51,960 bases of DNA, taken from the NCBI GenBank assembly GCA_913775305.1, contig CAJYIY010000107.1:1-51960 (forward strand), read 5' to 3'. The translations under genes were made by a program, and so were the position numbers. The notes beneath the pieces were generated by a model. That model saw only the letters and a program-made list of their open reading frames with translations, had not been told where the DNA came from and ran no database searches. The stretch comes from an uncultured Erwinia sp. Its GTDB lineage: Bacteria > Pseudomonadota > Gammaproteobacteria > Enterobacterales > Enterobacteriaceae. Below, piece by piece: positions 18,069 through 27,072 of this stretch. Every line of letters starts with the position of its first letter. The first letter of the stretch is position 1.

Positions 18069-19440
18069 GGCGGTTCTCCCCTGACGGCAGAGTATTTCTC
18101 TGTTCAAACTGACGATCTTCCTGCTTCAGCCTCTTACCATTCCACCAGACCAGGAAAAGGGTCAATACCGACAGAACCGTCACCCCCACCGCTTTCAGCC
18201 AGAATGCCTGAATAATTGCCCAGGGCAGCATGGCACCGGCATAATCGATACTGGAAATACTGTTAGCCCCATCAGGCAGGGCAAAGCCGGTACTCACCGC
18301 CGTGCTGGTAACGATCGGTGCGAGGCGGGTGCCAATCAATAATGCGATGGTCAGGGTCGCTAAGCCGGTGAGTAATGTCCGGAACATGTCACCACGACAC
18401 ACCGCCGTCACCAAAACGAAGGCAAAGGGCAACCCGGTTAAAGACGCGAAGGGCAGGAACTCATTGCCGGGAACCACAGCAGCCAGCAGCAGCATAACCG
18501 GGATCATCAGCATTGAGACAGAAAGCGTGACCGGATGGCCAACGCTGACAGCGGAGTCCAGGCCGATAGCAATGCGACCAAACGACCCGGCACGCGCCTG
18601 GGCAATCTCCTGAATACGTTCGCTGATCGGGTATACCCCTTCCATCAACATCTTCGCCATACGGGGAATGATAGTCATAACGGCCGCCATCGTGACGGCT
18701 GTTTGCAGAATATCCCTGACGCTGGCATGGGCAATGATTGCCAGGATTGCCCCGATAATGGCCCCCAGCGAGGCCGGGTCGCCGAGTATGGCAAGATGTT
18801 TCTGGACAGATTCAGTATCAATACGGATATCCCGCACCTTCGGGATACGATCGACAATATGGCAAACCAGCCAGGCCACGGGAACAAAGGAAACCGAAAA
18901 GCCATGCGGCACAGCAATAGAAGGTAAATTAAGATGTTTTTCCACATCCTTTACCGTTCTGTCGGCAATCACCATGGTAATCATGCAGTTGACAGACGCA
19001 GCGAAAATTCCCCATCCAAGACTGTCAGTAATAATCGCCACTAAGGATCCGGTAAAGGCATGATGCCAGAGATTCCAGATATCAACGTTTAAGACTCGGG
19101 TGGTGCGTGTGTAGAGCATCAGTATATTTATGGCTACGCAGACCGGGATGACCAGCGCACCAACGCGAGTTCCCATCGCGACCGCTGCCGCAGCGGGCCA
19201 CCCCACATCAATGACCGTCAGCTGTAATCCAAAACGGTCTACGATGGCATGACTGATCGGGGTTAGAGCATCGATCATCAGGTTGACGGTTATGCTCAGC
19301 CCGATAAAACCAATCCCCACCATTAAACCGGCTTTAAATGCCCGACTGAATTTAATACGCAACAGTAAGCCAAAAATAATAAAAATCAGGGGCATCATTA
19401 CCGATGCCCCCATATTCACGATGTAATCGATGGCAAACAT
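18058..19440 (-). CDS. PTS system EIIC, galactitol (GatC) family permease
   Basis: 460 aa, with many hydrophobic membrane segments. The N-terminus IDYIVNMGASVMMPLIFIIFGLLL, VIDVGWPAAAAVAMG and VNVDIWNLWHHAFTGS match the galactitol EIIC family. It forms the sugar channel that couples uptake to phosphorylation by EIIB. GGGAG 7 nt before the ATG. It lies 16 bp after the EIIB gene. GatC relatives carry several polyols and sugars, so galactitol is only one candidate. Confidence 0.9.
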   Translation of the reverse strand: MFAIDYIVNMGASVMMPLIFIIFGLLLRIKFSRAFKAGLMVGIGFIGLSITVNLMIDALTPISHAIVDRFGLQLTVIDVGWPAAAAVAMGTRVGALVIPVCVAINILMLYTRTTRVLNVDIWNLWHHAFTGSLVAIITDSLGWGIFAASVNCMITMVIADRTVKDVEKHLNLPSIAVPHGFSVSFVPVAWLVCHIVDRIPKVRDIRIDTESVQKHLAILGDPASLGAIIGAILAIIAHASVRDILQTAVTMAAVMTIIPRMAKMLMEGVYPISERIQEIAQARAGSFGRIAIGLDSAVSVGHPVTLSVSMLMIPVMLLLAAVVPGNEFLPFASLTGLPFAFVLVTAVCRGDMFRTLLTGLATLTIALLIGTRLAPIVTSTAVSTGFALPDGANSISSIDYAGAMLPWAIIQAFWLKAVGVTVLSVLTLFLVWWNGKRLKQEDRQFEQRNTLPSGENRHDV

Positions 19441-19456
19441 AGTTTTGCTCCCGGCT

Positions 19457-19735
19457 TCAGTTTTCGTTAATCAATGCTTTGATGCTGGCGAAAACGTTAT
19501 CTGCCCCGATTCCGGTTAATAATGGCACGGCATTGACCACCGGGACGGAAACCGCAACGGGCGAGGTGGAAACAATAAAATCCACATCGTCCCGCGTTTT
19601 AGCCTCCGCCACGGTTCCCTGTGAAATGCGAACCCGATCCTTCAGGCCTGAAGAATCCAGAAACGCCTCAATCTTTTTCAGCGCGACGGTACTTGTCGCC
19701 ACGCCTGCACCACAACAAATCAACATATGTTTCAT
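19457..19735 (-). CDS. PTS system EIIB, galactitol type
   Basis: 92 aa from the ATG preceded by AGGGAGAACGGTG; the open frame extends further upstream but without family similarity. MLICCGAGVATST has the P-loop CGxGxxTS with the phosphorylated Cys at about residue 8. It passes phosphate from EIIA to the incoming sugar. First gene of the operon EIIB-EIIC-EIIA-HTH, with a palindromic site 65-80 bp upstream. Confidence 0.9.
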   Translation of the reverse strand: MKHMLICCGAGVATSTVALKKIEAFLDSSGLKDRVRISQGTVAEAKTRDDVDFIVSTSPVAVSVPVVNAVPLLTGIGADNVFASIKALINEN

Positions 19736-19799
19736 CACCGTTCTCCCTGTATTGGTGAGTCGGATTAAAACACAGCTGGCAAAGGTAATTTGTGATGAA

Positions 19800-19815
19800 T
19801 GTGTAATTTTACACA
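19800..19815. promoter_or_regulatory. Palindrome TGTGTAA-TT-TTACACA upstream of the PTS operon
   Basis: Perfect 7-bp arms. It fits the CRP layout (TGTGT-N6-ACACA against TGTGA-N6-TCACA) and stands 65-80 bp before the EIIB start, a good place for activation. It could equally be the operator of the operon's own DNA-binding protein. Confidence 0.55.
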
Positions 19816-19857
19816 TATGATACACGTTGAAAATGCCTGCGACTATCACCGACACAA

Positions 19858-20139
19858 TCCCTCTCTGTTGAGACCAGAGCCCTGAGTGATGGTGATACGC
19901 ATCCGCCGATCCGCTGCTGCTGGCGATACGACCGTATCTTCCCCGGGTTTATGGCTGAGAGGCCGCTGTTAAACCGGGATGATCGGGCTGGTGAATGATT
20001 GAGTGACGGGGCTGACGTTGGATTCGAGCAACCGCAGCAGAGCGACAGGTTTTTTCCGACGGCCCGTTGCTGAGTGCGTTGTCAGCGAAACTGAAGAACC
20101 GCTAATCAGCTGGCACGGTAACGCAGAGGCTTTGCGGCT
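19858..20139. other. Spacer between PTS promoter and pqqF end, no gene seen
   Basis: About 280 bp of GC-rich sequence without a recognisable gene. I do not see a clear terminator for pqqF. A short plus-strand frame near 19888 reads VMVIRIRRSAA, vaguely like the start of an acetyltransferase, but it stops after 28 codons. Confidence 0.4.
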
Positions 20140-22620
20140 TCAGCCGGTGCAATCTGACCGATTGCTTACCCGCCATTGATGCCGGCGCTGATGCAGGATC
20201 TGCTGATGTGAAGCGTATAAGTCGGCCAGCGAAAGCGTGTCGACTGCCTCTGCCGTGAGTACAGGTGCCGGATCCTGCTGCCGGAGCCAATGCTCACGGC
20301 TGGCGATCAGCGGGTCGCTGTGGCTGTTTGCCAGCGATCCCAGCAGAACCTGGCGATATGCAGCCAGCTGTTCCGTCGTCATTGCCGCCAGCACCGCCGT
20401 CATCCGCTGTAGAAAAGCCTCAATCGCCTGCCACAGCTCATCATGACTGAGCGTCGGCGATTGCAGGCAAAACAGTATTCCTGAATGCCCGGCCACCTGC
20501 CAGTCGCGACAGCTGACCGCGTAACCCATATTCTGCTCGACCCTGAGCTGCTGGAAAAACGCGGGCTGGAAGATCAGCGTCAGGCATCGCCGGGCAGCTG
20601 CGGCCTGCGGCGTCATGTCGGTCAGCGGACAAAACAGCACAACGGCAGCATCGTCGCTGTCAGTGTCAACGCAGGATTCAGACGGTGGCAGCGGCAACGG
20701 TCGCCCCCATCTGCCCGGCGGGTTAATCGCGCCGGGGAATTGCGCCAGCTGCCTCGCCAGCTGCCGATGCAGCTCACGGCTGCCGCCATACAGACTCGCC
20801 TGCCAGGACGCGGCGGGCAGCGGTGAGCCGGACAGCGAATAAGTGACGTTTTGCCACAGCGGCGGCAGGGCGGCAATCAGCGTGCGTACGGCAATATCGC
20901 CGCGCAGTGAACGCTGCTGTCGCTGATACGCCCGCTCCCCCTGCTCAACCGCCGCCGCAGGCAACGCGGCCAGCCTCGCCATCAGTGAAGCCAGCGTGGT
21001 GATCATCAGTTCAGGGCTGGCGCTCAGCTGGATCAGCCACAGACCCTGGTGGCTCTCCAGCCTCAGCTCACCGCCGCCGTGGGCGCAGCTTCCGGCCAGC
21101 GCACGCAGCGCAGCCTGCATAATCTGCCCCCAGGGCGACGGCAGAACCAGCGCCGGACTGAGCAACAGCACCGCCTGCGCGTCATCAGGGCGATCGTGCG
21201 GCAGCCGAACGGCAGCAGAAGAAACCGTTTCAGCGCCGGATGTCGGCAGCGGGCGCGGAAAGAAATCCAGCACGGGCATCACGGAGGGCAACAGCGCGTT
21301 ATCGAGCCGCTGCGCGGACAGAGCGAGGTGAAATCCCTGCACCCGGCGGTGCCCGGTTAACCATGCGCAATCTGGCTGTCGCAGCGCAGATTGCCTTCCA
21401 TCCCCTGACAGCGGCCGATCGTGGCTGAGTTGCGAGCATTCCGTTTCCCACGCGCCGCTGCGCAGCCTCGTCAGATTTTTCGCCACCAGCTGCGCCAGCA
21501 GCGGCTGCCAGCGCAGCGGCCACGCCTCCGGTGGCGCAAAGCCAAACGCACGCTCGCGCAGCCGGTCCATTACCGCTAACTGGCTGAACTGACGTACCGC
21601 CAGCGCCGCCGAGTGCCGAAGCTGCTCGTCACTCAGCTTTGCCAGCCGATGCAGCCAGTGGTGCAGTAACCCTTCGGCAATGGCCGCGAACTGTGGCGCC
21701 GGCAGCGTCAGTTCAATACTCAGCACCTGCTGCTGCGCGCTGATGTAAGGCCGCAGCACGCGCAGTTCATCGCACAGCCCTTCGGCACGCAGCGCCGCCA
21801 TCAGGCTCCCTTCGGCTTCATCCAGCAGCAGCTGGCGCAGCAGGGTGATCTCCTCGCTGAAGCCATGCTGAAGCAGGAAGGAGAGCCGCAGCCGCTCCCC
21901 GTCCGTCCGCAGCAGCCGGTAATCCCGCTGCGCTGACAGCACCAGCGGCGGCAATTGAGGCATCAACACCTGCGGAGCAGCGTTAAAACGCAGTCCGGCG
22001 CGTTCGGCCAGCCGCCAAAGTTCCTCCTCTGTCTGCGGTCCCTGCAGCCACAGCGTGACATTGGCAGCGTGATAAGCGCGCTGATGAAAGCGCAGCAGCG
22101 CGCTACGCAGTGCCGCCGCGTCCGTCCCCAAATGCACGCCGTCACCCACCTGAAAACGCTGCCAGGGATGAGAAGCAAATGCCGCACTCAGCGCCGCATC
22201 GGTCAGCGTGTCCTGATGCCCGCACAGCAGACGATATTCCGCATCAATCGCCGCCGTCTCCTGACGGATGGCGCTTTCCGCCAGCAGCGGAGCCACCAGC
22301 ATATCGGTCAGCCGCGCCAGTCCGTCAGCCAGCAGCAGAGGTGAACTTTCAAAAAAGAAGGCCGTGCGGTCGCCGAGGGTAGTGGCATTCAGCCGCCCGC
22401 CCTGCGCCTGCACCCACATCATCAGCCGCTCGTCATCCTGAAAGGCCTCGCTACCGGCAAACAGCACGTGTTCCAGCAAATGGGCCAGCCCTGGCCAGGC
22501 GTCGGGCTCATGCAGACTGCCCACGCCAACCTGCACCAGCGCCGACGCACATCGGGCTCGCGTATCCGCAATCATGCAGACCTTCAAACCATTGCTGAGC
22601 TGGCGCGACTGAACGGACAT
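20140..22620 (-). CDS. pqqF: PqqF, M16-family zinc protease of PQQ synthesis
   Basis: 826 aa. PqqF belongs to the pitrilysin/insulinase family and helps release the cross-linked Glu-Tyr from PqqA during PQQ formation. The inverted zinc motif HLLEH has His47, Glu50 and His51; the more distant Glu is in RQETAAIDAEY. Four domains of M16 type are expected. The start lies 3 bp after the pqqE stop, so translation is coupled. The C-terminal end RVSNRSDCTG has no special features. Last gene of the operon. Confidence 0.93.
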   Translation of the reverse strand: MSVQSRQLSNGLKVCMIADTRARCASALVQVGVGSLHEPDAWPGLAHLLEHVLFAGSEAFQDDERLMMWVQAQGGRLNATTLGDRTAFFFESSPLLLADGLARLTDMLVAPLLAESAIRQETAAIDAEYRLLCGHQDTLTDAALSAAFASHPWQRFQVGDGVHLGTDAAALRSALLRFHQRAYHAANVTLWLQGPQTEEELWRLAERAGLRFNAAPQVLMPQLPPLVLSAQRDYRLLRTDGERLRLSFLLQHGFSEEITLLRQLLLDEAEGSLMAALRAEGLCDELRVLRPYISAQQQVLSIELTLPAPQFAAIAEGLLHHWLHRLAKLSDEQLRHSAALAVRQFSQLAVMDRLRERAFGFAPPEAWPLRWQPLLAQLVAKNLTRLRSGAWETECSQLSHDRPLSGDGRQSALRQPDCAWLTGHRRVQGFHLALSAQRLDNALLPSVMPVLDFFPRPLPTSGAETVSSAAVRLPHDRPDDAQAVLLLSPALVLPSPWGQIMQAALRALAGSCAHGGGELRLESHQGLWLIQLSASPELMITTLASLMARLAALPAAAVEQGERAYQRQQRSLRGDIAVRTLIAALPPLWQNVTYSLSGSPLPAASWQASLYGGSRELHRQLARQLAQFPGAINPPGRWGRPLPLPPSESCVDTDSDDAAVVLFCPLTDMTPQAAAARRCLTLIFQPAFFQQLRVEQNMGYAVSCRDWQVAGHSGILFCLQSPTLSHDELWQAIEAFLQRMTAVLAAMTTEQLAAYRQVLLGSLANSHSDPLIASREHWLRQQDPAPVLTAEAVDTLSLADLYASHQQILHQRRHQWRVSNRSDCTG

Positions 22621-22623
22621 CGG

Positions 22624-23772
22624 TCAGGCTTTGAAAATCAGCTGGGCGTTAACCCGCCCGGAGTTCGCCCGGTTGCGGAACTGCAGCTGTTCAATGCGCA
22701 GGGTGGTGCAGTTGGCCTGCTCACGGGCGGCCAGAATTTGATGATGATGCTCTGACTTGCTGCATACCGGATCGGCATTGTCGGCGCTACCGGTCAGCAT
22801 AAAGGCCTGACAGCGGCAGCCACCGAAGTCCTGCTCTTTTTCCGGGCAGGAGCGGCAGGGTTCCGGCATCCAGTCAAAGCCGCGATAGCGGTTAAAGCCG
22901 AAGGAGTTGAACCAGATATCCTGCAGGCTCTGCTCCAGCACCGACGGGAACTGAATCGGCAGCTGACGCGCGCTGTGGCACGGCAGCGCGGTGCCTTCCG
23001 GGGTCACGCTCAGGAAGATTGCGCCCCAGCCGCCCATGCAGCCTTTCGGTCGTTCTTCATAGTAATCCGGGGTAACGAACAGCAGGTTGGTCAGGTTGTC
23101 ACTGGCGGACATCTTTTCACGATAGCGTTGCACCACCGCCTCGGCGCGTTCAATCTGATCGCGGGTTGGCAGCAGCCCTTCCCGGTTGAGCTGCGCCCAG
23201 CCGTAGAACTGGCAGGTCGCCAGCTCCACATCGTCCGCTTCCAGCTCAATGCACAGTTCGATAATGCGGTCGATCTGATCGATATTGTGGCGATGCAGCA
23301 CAAAGTTCAGCACCATCGGGTAGCCGTGCGCCTTCACCGCCCGGGCCATCTCCAGTTTCTGCTGAAACGCTTTCTGCGATCCGGCCAGCGCGGCATTCAG
23401 CGCCTCGTCGCTGGCCTGGAAGCTGATCTGAATATGATCAAGCCCCGCCTCGGCGAAGGCATCGATCTTTTTCTGCGTCAGGCCGATCCCCGAGGTGATC
23501 AGATTGGTGTAGAAACCTAAATCGCGCGCTGCGCGGATCAGCTCCGGCAGATCTTTGCGCACCAGCGGCTCGCCGCCGGAAAAACCGATCTGCACCGCCC
23601 CCATCGCACGGGCCTGTTTAAACACCTCGATCCACTGCTCGGTGGTTAACTCCTTCTCCTGCTGAGCAAAATCCAGCGGATTTGAGCAGTACGGGCACTG
23701 CAACGGGCAGCGGTAGGTCAGCTCCGCCAGCAGCCACAGCGGCGGATTAACCTTATTGTCAGACTGGGTCAC
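22624..23772 (-). CDS. pqqE: PqqE, radical SAM enzyme of PQQ synthesis
   Basis: 382 aa. PqqE joins Glu and Tyr of PqqA by a carbon-carbon bond, with PqqD as chaperone. The radical SAM motif CPLQCPYC gives Cys22, Cys26 and Cys29. The C-terminal SPASM domain has the cysteines in [14 protein letters not shown] and [17 protein letters not shown] for auxiliary clusters. The start is GTG and overlaps the end of pqqD by 14 bp, so the two are translationally coupled. Intact. Confidence 0.97.
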   Translation of the reverse strand: MTQSDNKVNPPLWLLAELTYRCPLQCPYCSNPLDFAQQEKELTTEQWIEVFKQARAMGAVQIGFSGGEPLVRKDLPELIRAARDLGFYTNLITSGIGLTQKKIDAFAEAGLDHIQISFQASDEALNAALAGSQKAFQQKLEMARAVKAHGYPMVLNFVLHRHNIDQIDRIIELCIELEADDVELATCQFYGWAQLNREGLLPTRDQIERAEAVVQRYREKMSASDNLTNLLFVTPDYYEERPKGCMGGWGAIFLSVTPEGTALPCHSARQLPIQFPSVLEQSLQDIWFNSFGFNRYRGFDWMPEPCRSCPEKEQDFGGCRCQAFMLTGSADNADPVCSKSEHHHQILAAREQANCTTLRIEQLQFRNRANSGRVNAQLIFKA

Positions 23773-24040
23773 GTAAAATTATCCACTTCTGTTCCCTCGC
23801 CTGGGCGAAGAAATCCTTCACATCGTCATCCACGCCACCCGCTTCGGGGAAGCGATCGTTCAGCATCTGAATGATGTCGGCCAGCGTGCGCTTACCGTCC
23901 ACCAGTTCAAGTATCGCGGTGGCGCTGTCGTTCAGTTTAGCCATGCCTTCCGGATAAAGGATCACATGACAGTTTTGCACCGCTTCCCACTGCAGGCGGT
24001 AGCCGCGGCGGAACATCGGAATAGTTTGCGGGTTGCTCAC
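23759..24040 (-). CDS. pqqD: PqqD, PqqA-binding peptide chaperone
   Basis: 93 aa. PqqD binds the PqqA peptide and presents it to PqqE; it is the model RRE (RiPP recognition element). Typical segments are [31 protein letters not shown] (shown here in two parts: [11 protein letters not shown] and [17 protein letters not shown]) and the winged helix with [10 protein letters not shown]. It overlaps pqqC by 4 bp and pqqE by 14 bp. Confidence 0.96.
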   Translation of the reverse strand: MSNPQTIPMFRRGYRLQWEAVQNCHVILYPEGMAKLNDSATAILELVDGKRTLADIIQMLNDRFPEAGGVDDDVKDFFAQAREQKWIILRDPV

Positions 24041-24792
24041 AGCAGTTTTCCTTTATGCCAGACCGGCTGGTCAGTGACGGTGTGATAGGGCGGGCGATTC
24101 AGGGCATAGGCCATGGTCATTGCGTCCAGCATGCTCCACAGGATGTCCAGTTTGAATTGCAGGATCTCCAGCATACGCTGCTGTTTTTCCACGGTATTGC
24201 AATACTCCAGCGCCAGCTCAAGGCCGTGCTCAACGTCACGACGCGCCTGGCTCAGACGGCCGCGGAAGTAGCCGTAGCCCTCTTCTTCGATCCAGGTGTA
24301 ATGCTGCGGCCAGCTGTCGAGGCGCGACTGGTGGATCTGCGGCGCAAACAGTTCGGTCAGCGAGCTACAGGCGGCCTCCTGCCACACCGCGCGGCGGGCA
24401 AAGTTCACGTAGGCGTCAACCGCAAAGCGTACGCCCGGCAGCACCATCCGCTCGGAAAGCAGCACATCGCGCTCAAGTCCTACCGCCTCGCCCAGCCGAA
24501 GCCAGGCCTCAATACCGCCGTCGCTGTCGCCATAGCCGTCATGGTCCAGAATGCGCTGAACCCACTTGCGGCGGGTCTGCGCGTCCGGGCAGTTAGCCAT
24601 AATCGCCGCGTCTTTCAGCGGAATAGCGGTCTGGTAATAAAAGCGATTCGCCACCCAGCCCTGGATCTGCTCGCGCGTTGCCTCACCGTTGTGCATGGCG
24701 ACATGATACGGATGATGAATATGGTAAAAGGCGCCGCGATCGCGCAGAGCCTGTTCAAACTGCTCGGGGGTCATCAGTGCTGGCTGGCTCAT
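24037..24792 (-). CDS. pqqC: PqqC, pyrroloquinoline-quinone synthase
   Basis: 251 aa. PqqC does the last step of PQQ formation, ring closure and eight-electron oxidation, without a bound cofactor. [21 protein letters not shown] (about residues 22-42; key part HIHHPYH), WVANRFYYQ and [19 protein letters not shown] match the family very closely. The protein has the helical heme-oxygenase-like fold. It overlaps both pqqB and pqqD by 4 bp. Confidence 0.97.
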   Translation of the reverse strand: MSQPALMTPEQFEQALRDRGAFYHIHHPYHVAMHNGEATREQIQGWVANRFYYQTAIPLKDAAIMANCPDAQTRRKWVQRILDHDGYGDSDGGIEAWLRLGEAVGLERDVLLSERMVLPGVRFAVDAYVNFARRAVWQEAACSSLTELFAPQIHQSRLDSWPQHYTWIEEEGYGYFRGRLSQARRDVEHGLELALEYCNTVEKQQRMLEILQFKLDILWSMLDAMTMAYALNRPPYHTVTDQPVWHKGKLL

Positions 24793-25700
24793 AGTTCGAT
24801 ACGCATTCCGTCGAAGCTCACCTCAATGCCGCGCTGCGTCAGCGCATGGCGCTCCGGCGAGGATTCATCAAGGATCGGATTAGTGTTGTTAATATGGGTC
24901 AGGATCTTGCGGCGGGCAGGCATGCGGCTGAGTAGCGCCATCAGACCCTGCTCTTCCCCCAGCGCCAGATGGCCCATATCACGTCCGGTATGGCATCCCA
25001 CGCCGGTATTAGCCAGCTCGTTATCCTGCCACAGCGTGCCGTCGATCAGCAGACAGTCGGCCTGCTTCATCAGCTCCAGCAGTTCGGCATCCGGTTCGCC
25101 CAGCCCCGGTGCATAAAGCAGCTTGCTGCCGGTGTGGGTATTCTCAATCATCAGCGCGATATTGTGGCCGGGAAGCGGCCGCCCGCGGTACGGCGAGTAA
25201 GGCGGCGCATTGCTGAGAATTGGGATCGCGGTGAAGCGCAGCGCCGGGCAGACGGCCACCGAAAACGGCGTTGCAGGCTGGATGGGATGATGAACCAGTC
25301 CACCGTTCCAGTGGGCGAGCATGGTAAAGATCGGAAAGCCGCTGGTCAGGTCGGCATGAACCTCAGGCGTGCACCACACCTGATGAGGACAGCCTTCGCG
25401 CAGGTTCAGCAGGCCGGTGCAGTGATCGATCTGACTGTCGGTCAAAATGATTGAGCCTATCGCCGTGCCGCGCAGCACGCCGTGCTGATTTAATTCAGGA
25501 TTGGCAGCAATCTGATGGCAAATATCCGGCGAGGCATTGCACAGCACCCAGTCGGTGCCGTTATCACTGACCGCAATTGAGGATTGGGTTCGCCGCGTGG
25601 CAGGGATGCTGCCATCGCGCACACCCTGGCAGTTACGGCAGTGGCAGTTCCACTGCGGGAAACCACCGCCCGCCGCAGAGCCAAGAATCTTGATTTTCAT
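24789..25700 (-). CDS. pqqB: PqqB, metallo-beta-lactamase-fold PQQ biosynthesis protein
   Basis: 303 aa. PqqB is a metallo-hydrolase-fold protein reported to hydroxylate the Glu-Tyr intermediate. The N-terminal [18 protein letters not shown] includes a CHCxxC cluster (Cys19-Cys24) that binds zinc, and [13 protein letters not shown] replaces the usual HxHxDH motif. Its ribosome binding site is poor (only GG about 8 nt before ATG). It comes 84 bp after pqqA, behind a terminator-like hairpin, so it should be expressed less than pqqA. Confidence 0.96.
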   Translation of the reverse strand: MKIKILGSAAGGGFPQWNCHCRNCQGVRDGSIPATRRTQSSIAVSDNGTDWVLCNASPDICHQIAANPELNQHGVLRGTAIGSIILTDSQIDHCTGLLNLREGCPHQVWCTPEVHADLTSGFPIFTMLAHWNGGLVHHPIQPATPFSVAVCPALRFTAIPILSNAPPYSPYRGRPLPGHNIALMIENTHTGSKLLYAPGLGEPDAELLELMKQADCLLIDGTLWQDNELANTGVGCHTGRDMGHLALGEEQGLMALLSRMPARRKILTHINNTNPILDESSPERHALTQRGIEVSFDGMRIEL

Positions 25701-25720
25701 GGGTAAAACCGGGAAAAGGG

Positions 25721-25779
25721 AAAAAATGCCCGCGGTACACAGCAGGCATCATCTGCATGCGGGATACCCCGGCATGCAG
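25721..25779 (-). terminator. Two stem-loops and a U6 tract between pqqA and pqqB
   Basis: Read on the minus strand, a long stem (25753-25779; CTGCATG...CATGCAG plus CGGG...CCCG with one bulge) is followed by GCCTGC-8 nt-GCGGGC (25728-25747) and then ATTTTTT (25721-25727). The second stem has the form of an intrinsic terminator. It lies inside the operon and should let only part of the transcripts continue into pqqB. Confidence 0.75.
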
Positions 25780-25784
25780 AACTG

Positions 25785-25856
25785 TTAGCGGTTAGAAATA
25801 TACAGCGTGACTTCTAAACCCAGACGCATATCGATGAAAGTAGGTTTCGTCCACAT
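25785..25856 (-). CDS. pqqA: PqqA, PQQ precursor peptide
   Basis: 23 aa: MWTKPTFIDMRLGLEVTLY followed by ISNR. Glu15 and Tyr19, in the fixed Glu-x3-Tyr spacing, become the PQQ skeleton. The N-terminal part is the leader bound by PqqD. AGAGGAGAT just before the ATG is a strong ribosome binding site, in contrast to that of pqqB. The gene is too short for usual gene finders. It has its own promoter and leader upstream and a partial terminator downstream, as suits a precursor needed in larger amounts than the enzymes. Confidence 0.98.
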   Translation of the reverse strand: MWTKPTFIDMRLGLEVTLYISNR

Positions 25857-25876
25857 GGTCATCTCCTCTAGTGTTG

Positions 25877-25934
25877 CTAAAAATAAGCCCACCGGAAGCC
25901 CGGTGGCAAGGCATGTTTCGAATCTCAAAACATG
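25877..25934 (-). promoter_or_regulatory. pqqA leader: 5' hairpin followed by terminator-like hairpin
   Basis: On the minus strand, CATGTTT...AAACATG (25912-25934, 9-nt loop) is followed by CCACCGG-GCTT-CCGGTGG (25889-25906) and then GCTTATTTTTAG (25877-25888). The first hairpin would be at the very 5' end of the mRNA from the predicted promoter. The second looks like an intrinsic terminator 20 nt before the pqqA ribosome binding site. It may be an attenuator for pqqA, or the terminator of the upstream dipeptidase gene. Confidence 0.65.
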
Positions 25935-25942
25935 GCGGCGCA

Positions 25943-25972
25943 AATGTAGCGCCTATGATAAATCGATATCAA
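25943..25972 (-). promoter_or_regulatory. pqqA promoter, -35 TTGATA and -10 TACATT
   Basis: On the minus strand, TTGATA (25967-25972) and TACATT (25943-25948) are separated by 18 bp in an AT-rich stretch after the dipeptidase gene. Transcription would start near 25936, giving a leader of about 80 nt. Confidence 0.6.
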
Positions 25973-26028
25973 CTATTAATTATTGGTGGAATGCTCAATT
26001 TCATACTACCGGGTCCAAAAAGCACGAT

Positions 26029-27072
26029 TTATCCCTTCCAGGTCTGCCGCAGAACCCGCAGCCAGTTTGCGTGGCTCAGTTTATCGATCAGCGTATCGCA
26101 GTAACCGGCCCCCCGCAGCGCACTGACCAGCCGCGGCAGTCCGCTCACATCGCCGATCTCATCGGGCACGCTAATGCCGTCGAAATCAGAGCCGAACGCC
26201 ACGCGGTCCTCACCCAGCTTATCCAGCAGGTAATCCAGATGTTCCCGCATCACGCCGAGCGGCGTATTGCCGTCCCGTTTGCCGTCGCTGCGCAGGAAAG
26301 CGGTGCCAAAATTCAACCCGACCAGCCCGTCACTCTCTTTGATCGCCGCCAGTTGGGCATCGGTGAGGTTACGCGGCTGCGGACAAAGCGCATGCACGTT
26401 GGAGTGGCTGGCCACCAGCGGAGCGTTGCTCAGTTCAGCAGTCTGCCAGAAGGTTTTCTCATTCATATGTGACACATCGATCATCAGCCGGTGCTGATTA
26501 CAGGCGCGGATCAGCCGCCTACCCGCCTCGGTCATTCCCTCACCGGTATCCGGTGAGCCGGGGAAGCTGCCGCTGATGCCGAAACCGAAGCGGTTGGGGA
26601 TATTCCAGAATGGCCCGATGCTGCGCAGTCCGGAGGCGACCCAGCCTTCAAGCTGACTCAGGTCCTCGTCCAGCCCTTCAGCCCCCTCAATATGCAGCAC
26701 CATCGCCAGCACGCCCTGTGCCATGCACTGTTCTATATCGCTGACGCTGCGGCAGATACGCGCCCCCCCCGCCGACTGCTGCTCAATCTGCTGGAAAATG
26801 GCGATCTGCTGTTCGGTGATTGCCAGCGGGTCGTGCCGCAGTGCCTCCTGCTCCGCATCGCGCCTGAAGAATTTGGCCACGTACTCTGAGGGCGGCACAA
26901 AGACGGCAAACAGGCCCCCGGCAAAGCCCCCCTGCCGCATGCGGGTCAGATCAAGATGACCACCAAGGCGCTGCTGCAAAAAGGCCTCGGCCGGACGTTC
27001 AGGATGGTGCAGCCACAGGTGCAGCAGCAGATCGTTGTGGCCGTCAAAAATCGGTTGGGGAATAGGGCTCAT
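26029..27072 (-). CDS. M19 membrane dipeptidase (renal dipeptidase family)
   Basis: 347 aa from ATG with AGAGG 9 nt upstream (an in-frame TTG at 27105 is less likely). IFDGHNDLLLHLWLHH has the HxD zinc ligands, IEGAEGLDED the bridging Glu, VASHSNVHAL and GSDFDGI the others. The family cleaves dipeptides, including those with D-residues. A dipeptidase gene is also known upstream of pqqA in Klebsiella (ORF X). That suggests a role around PQQ, such as breaking down the leftover PqqA peptide; this is not shown. No membrane anchor is visible. Confidence 0.9.
   Translation of the reverse strand: MSPIPQPIFDGHNDLLLHLWLHHPERPAEAFLQQRLGGHLDLTRMRQGGFAGGLFAVFVPPSEYVAKFFRRDAEQEALRHDPLAITEQQIAIFQQIEQQSAGGARICRSVSDIEQCMAQGVLAMVLHIEGAEGLDEDLSQLEGWVASGLRSIGPFWNIPNRFGFGISGSFPGSPDTGEGMTEAGRRLIRACNQHRLMIDVSHMNEKTFWQTAELSNAPLVASHSNVHALCPQPRNLTDAQLAAIKESDGLVGLNFGTAFLRSDGKRDGNTPLGVMREHLDYLLDKLGEDRVAFGSDFDGISVPDEIGDVSGLPRLVSALRGAGYCDTLIDKLSHANWLRVLRQTWKG

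Noticed and set aside
19888-19974. Acetyltransferase remnant (VMVIRIRRSAA...)
   Set aside because: Only about ten residues look similar and the frame stops after 28 codons, too little to call.
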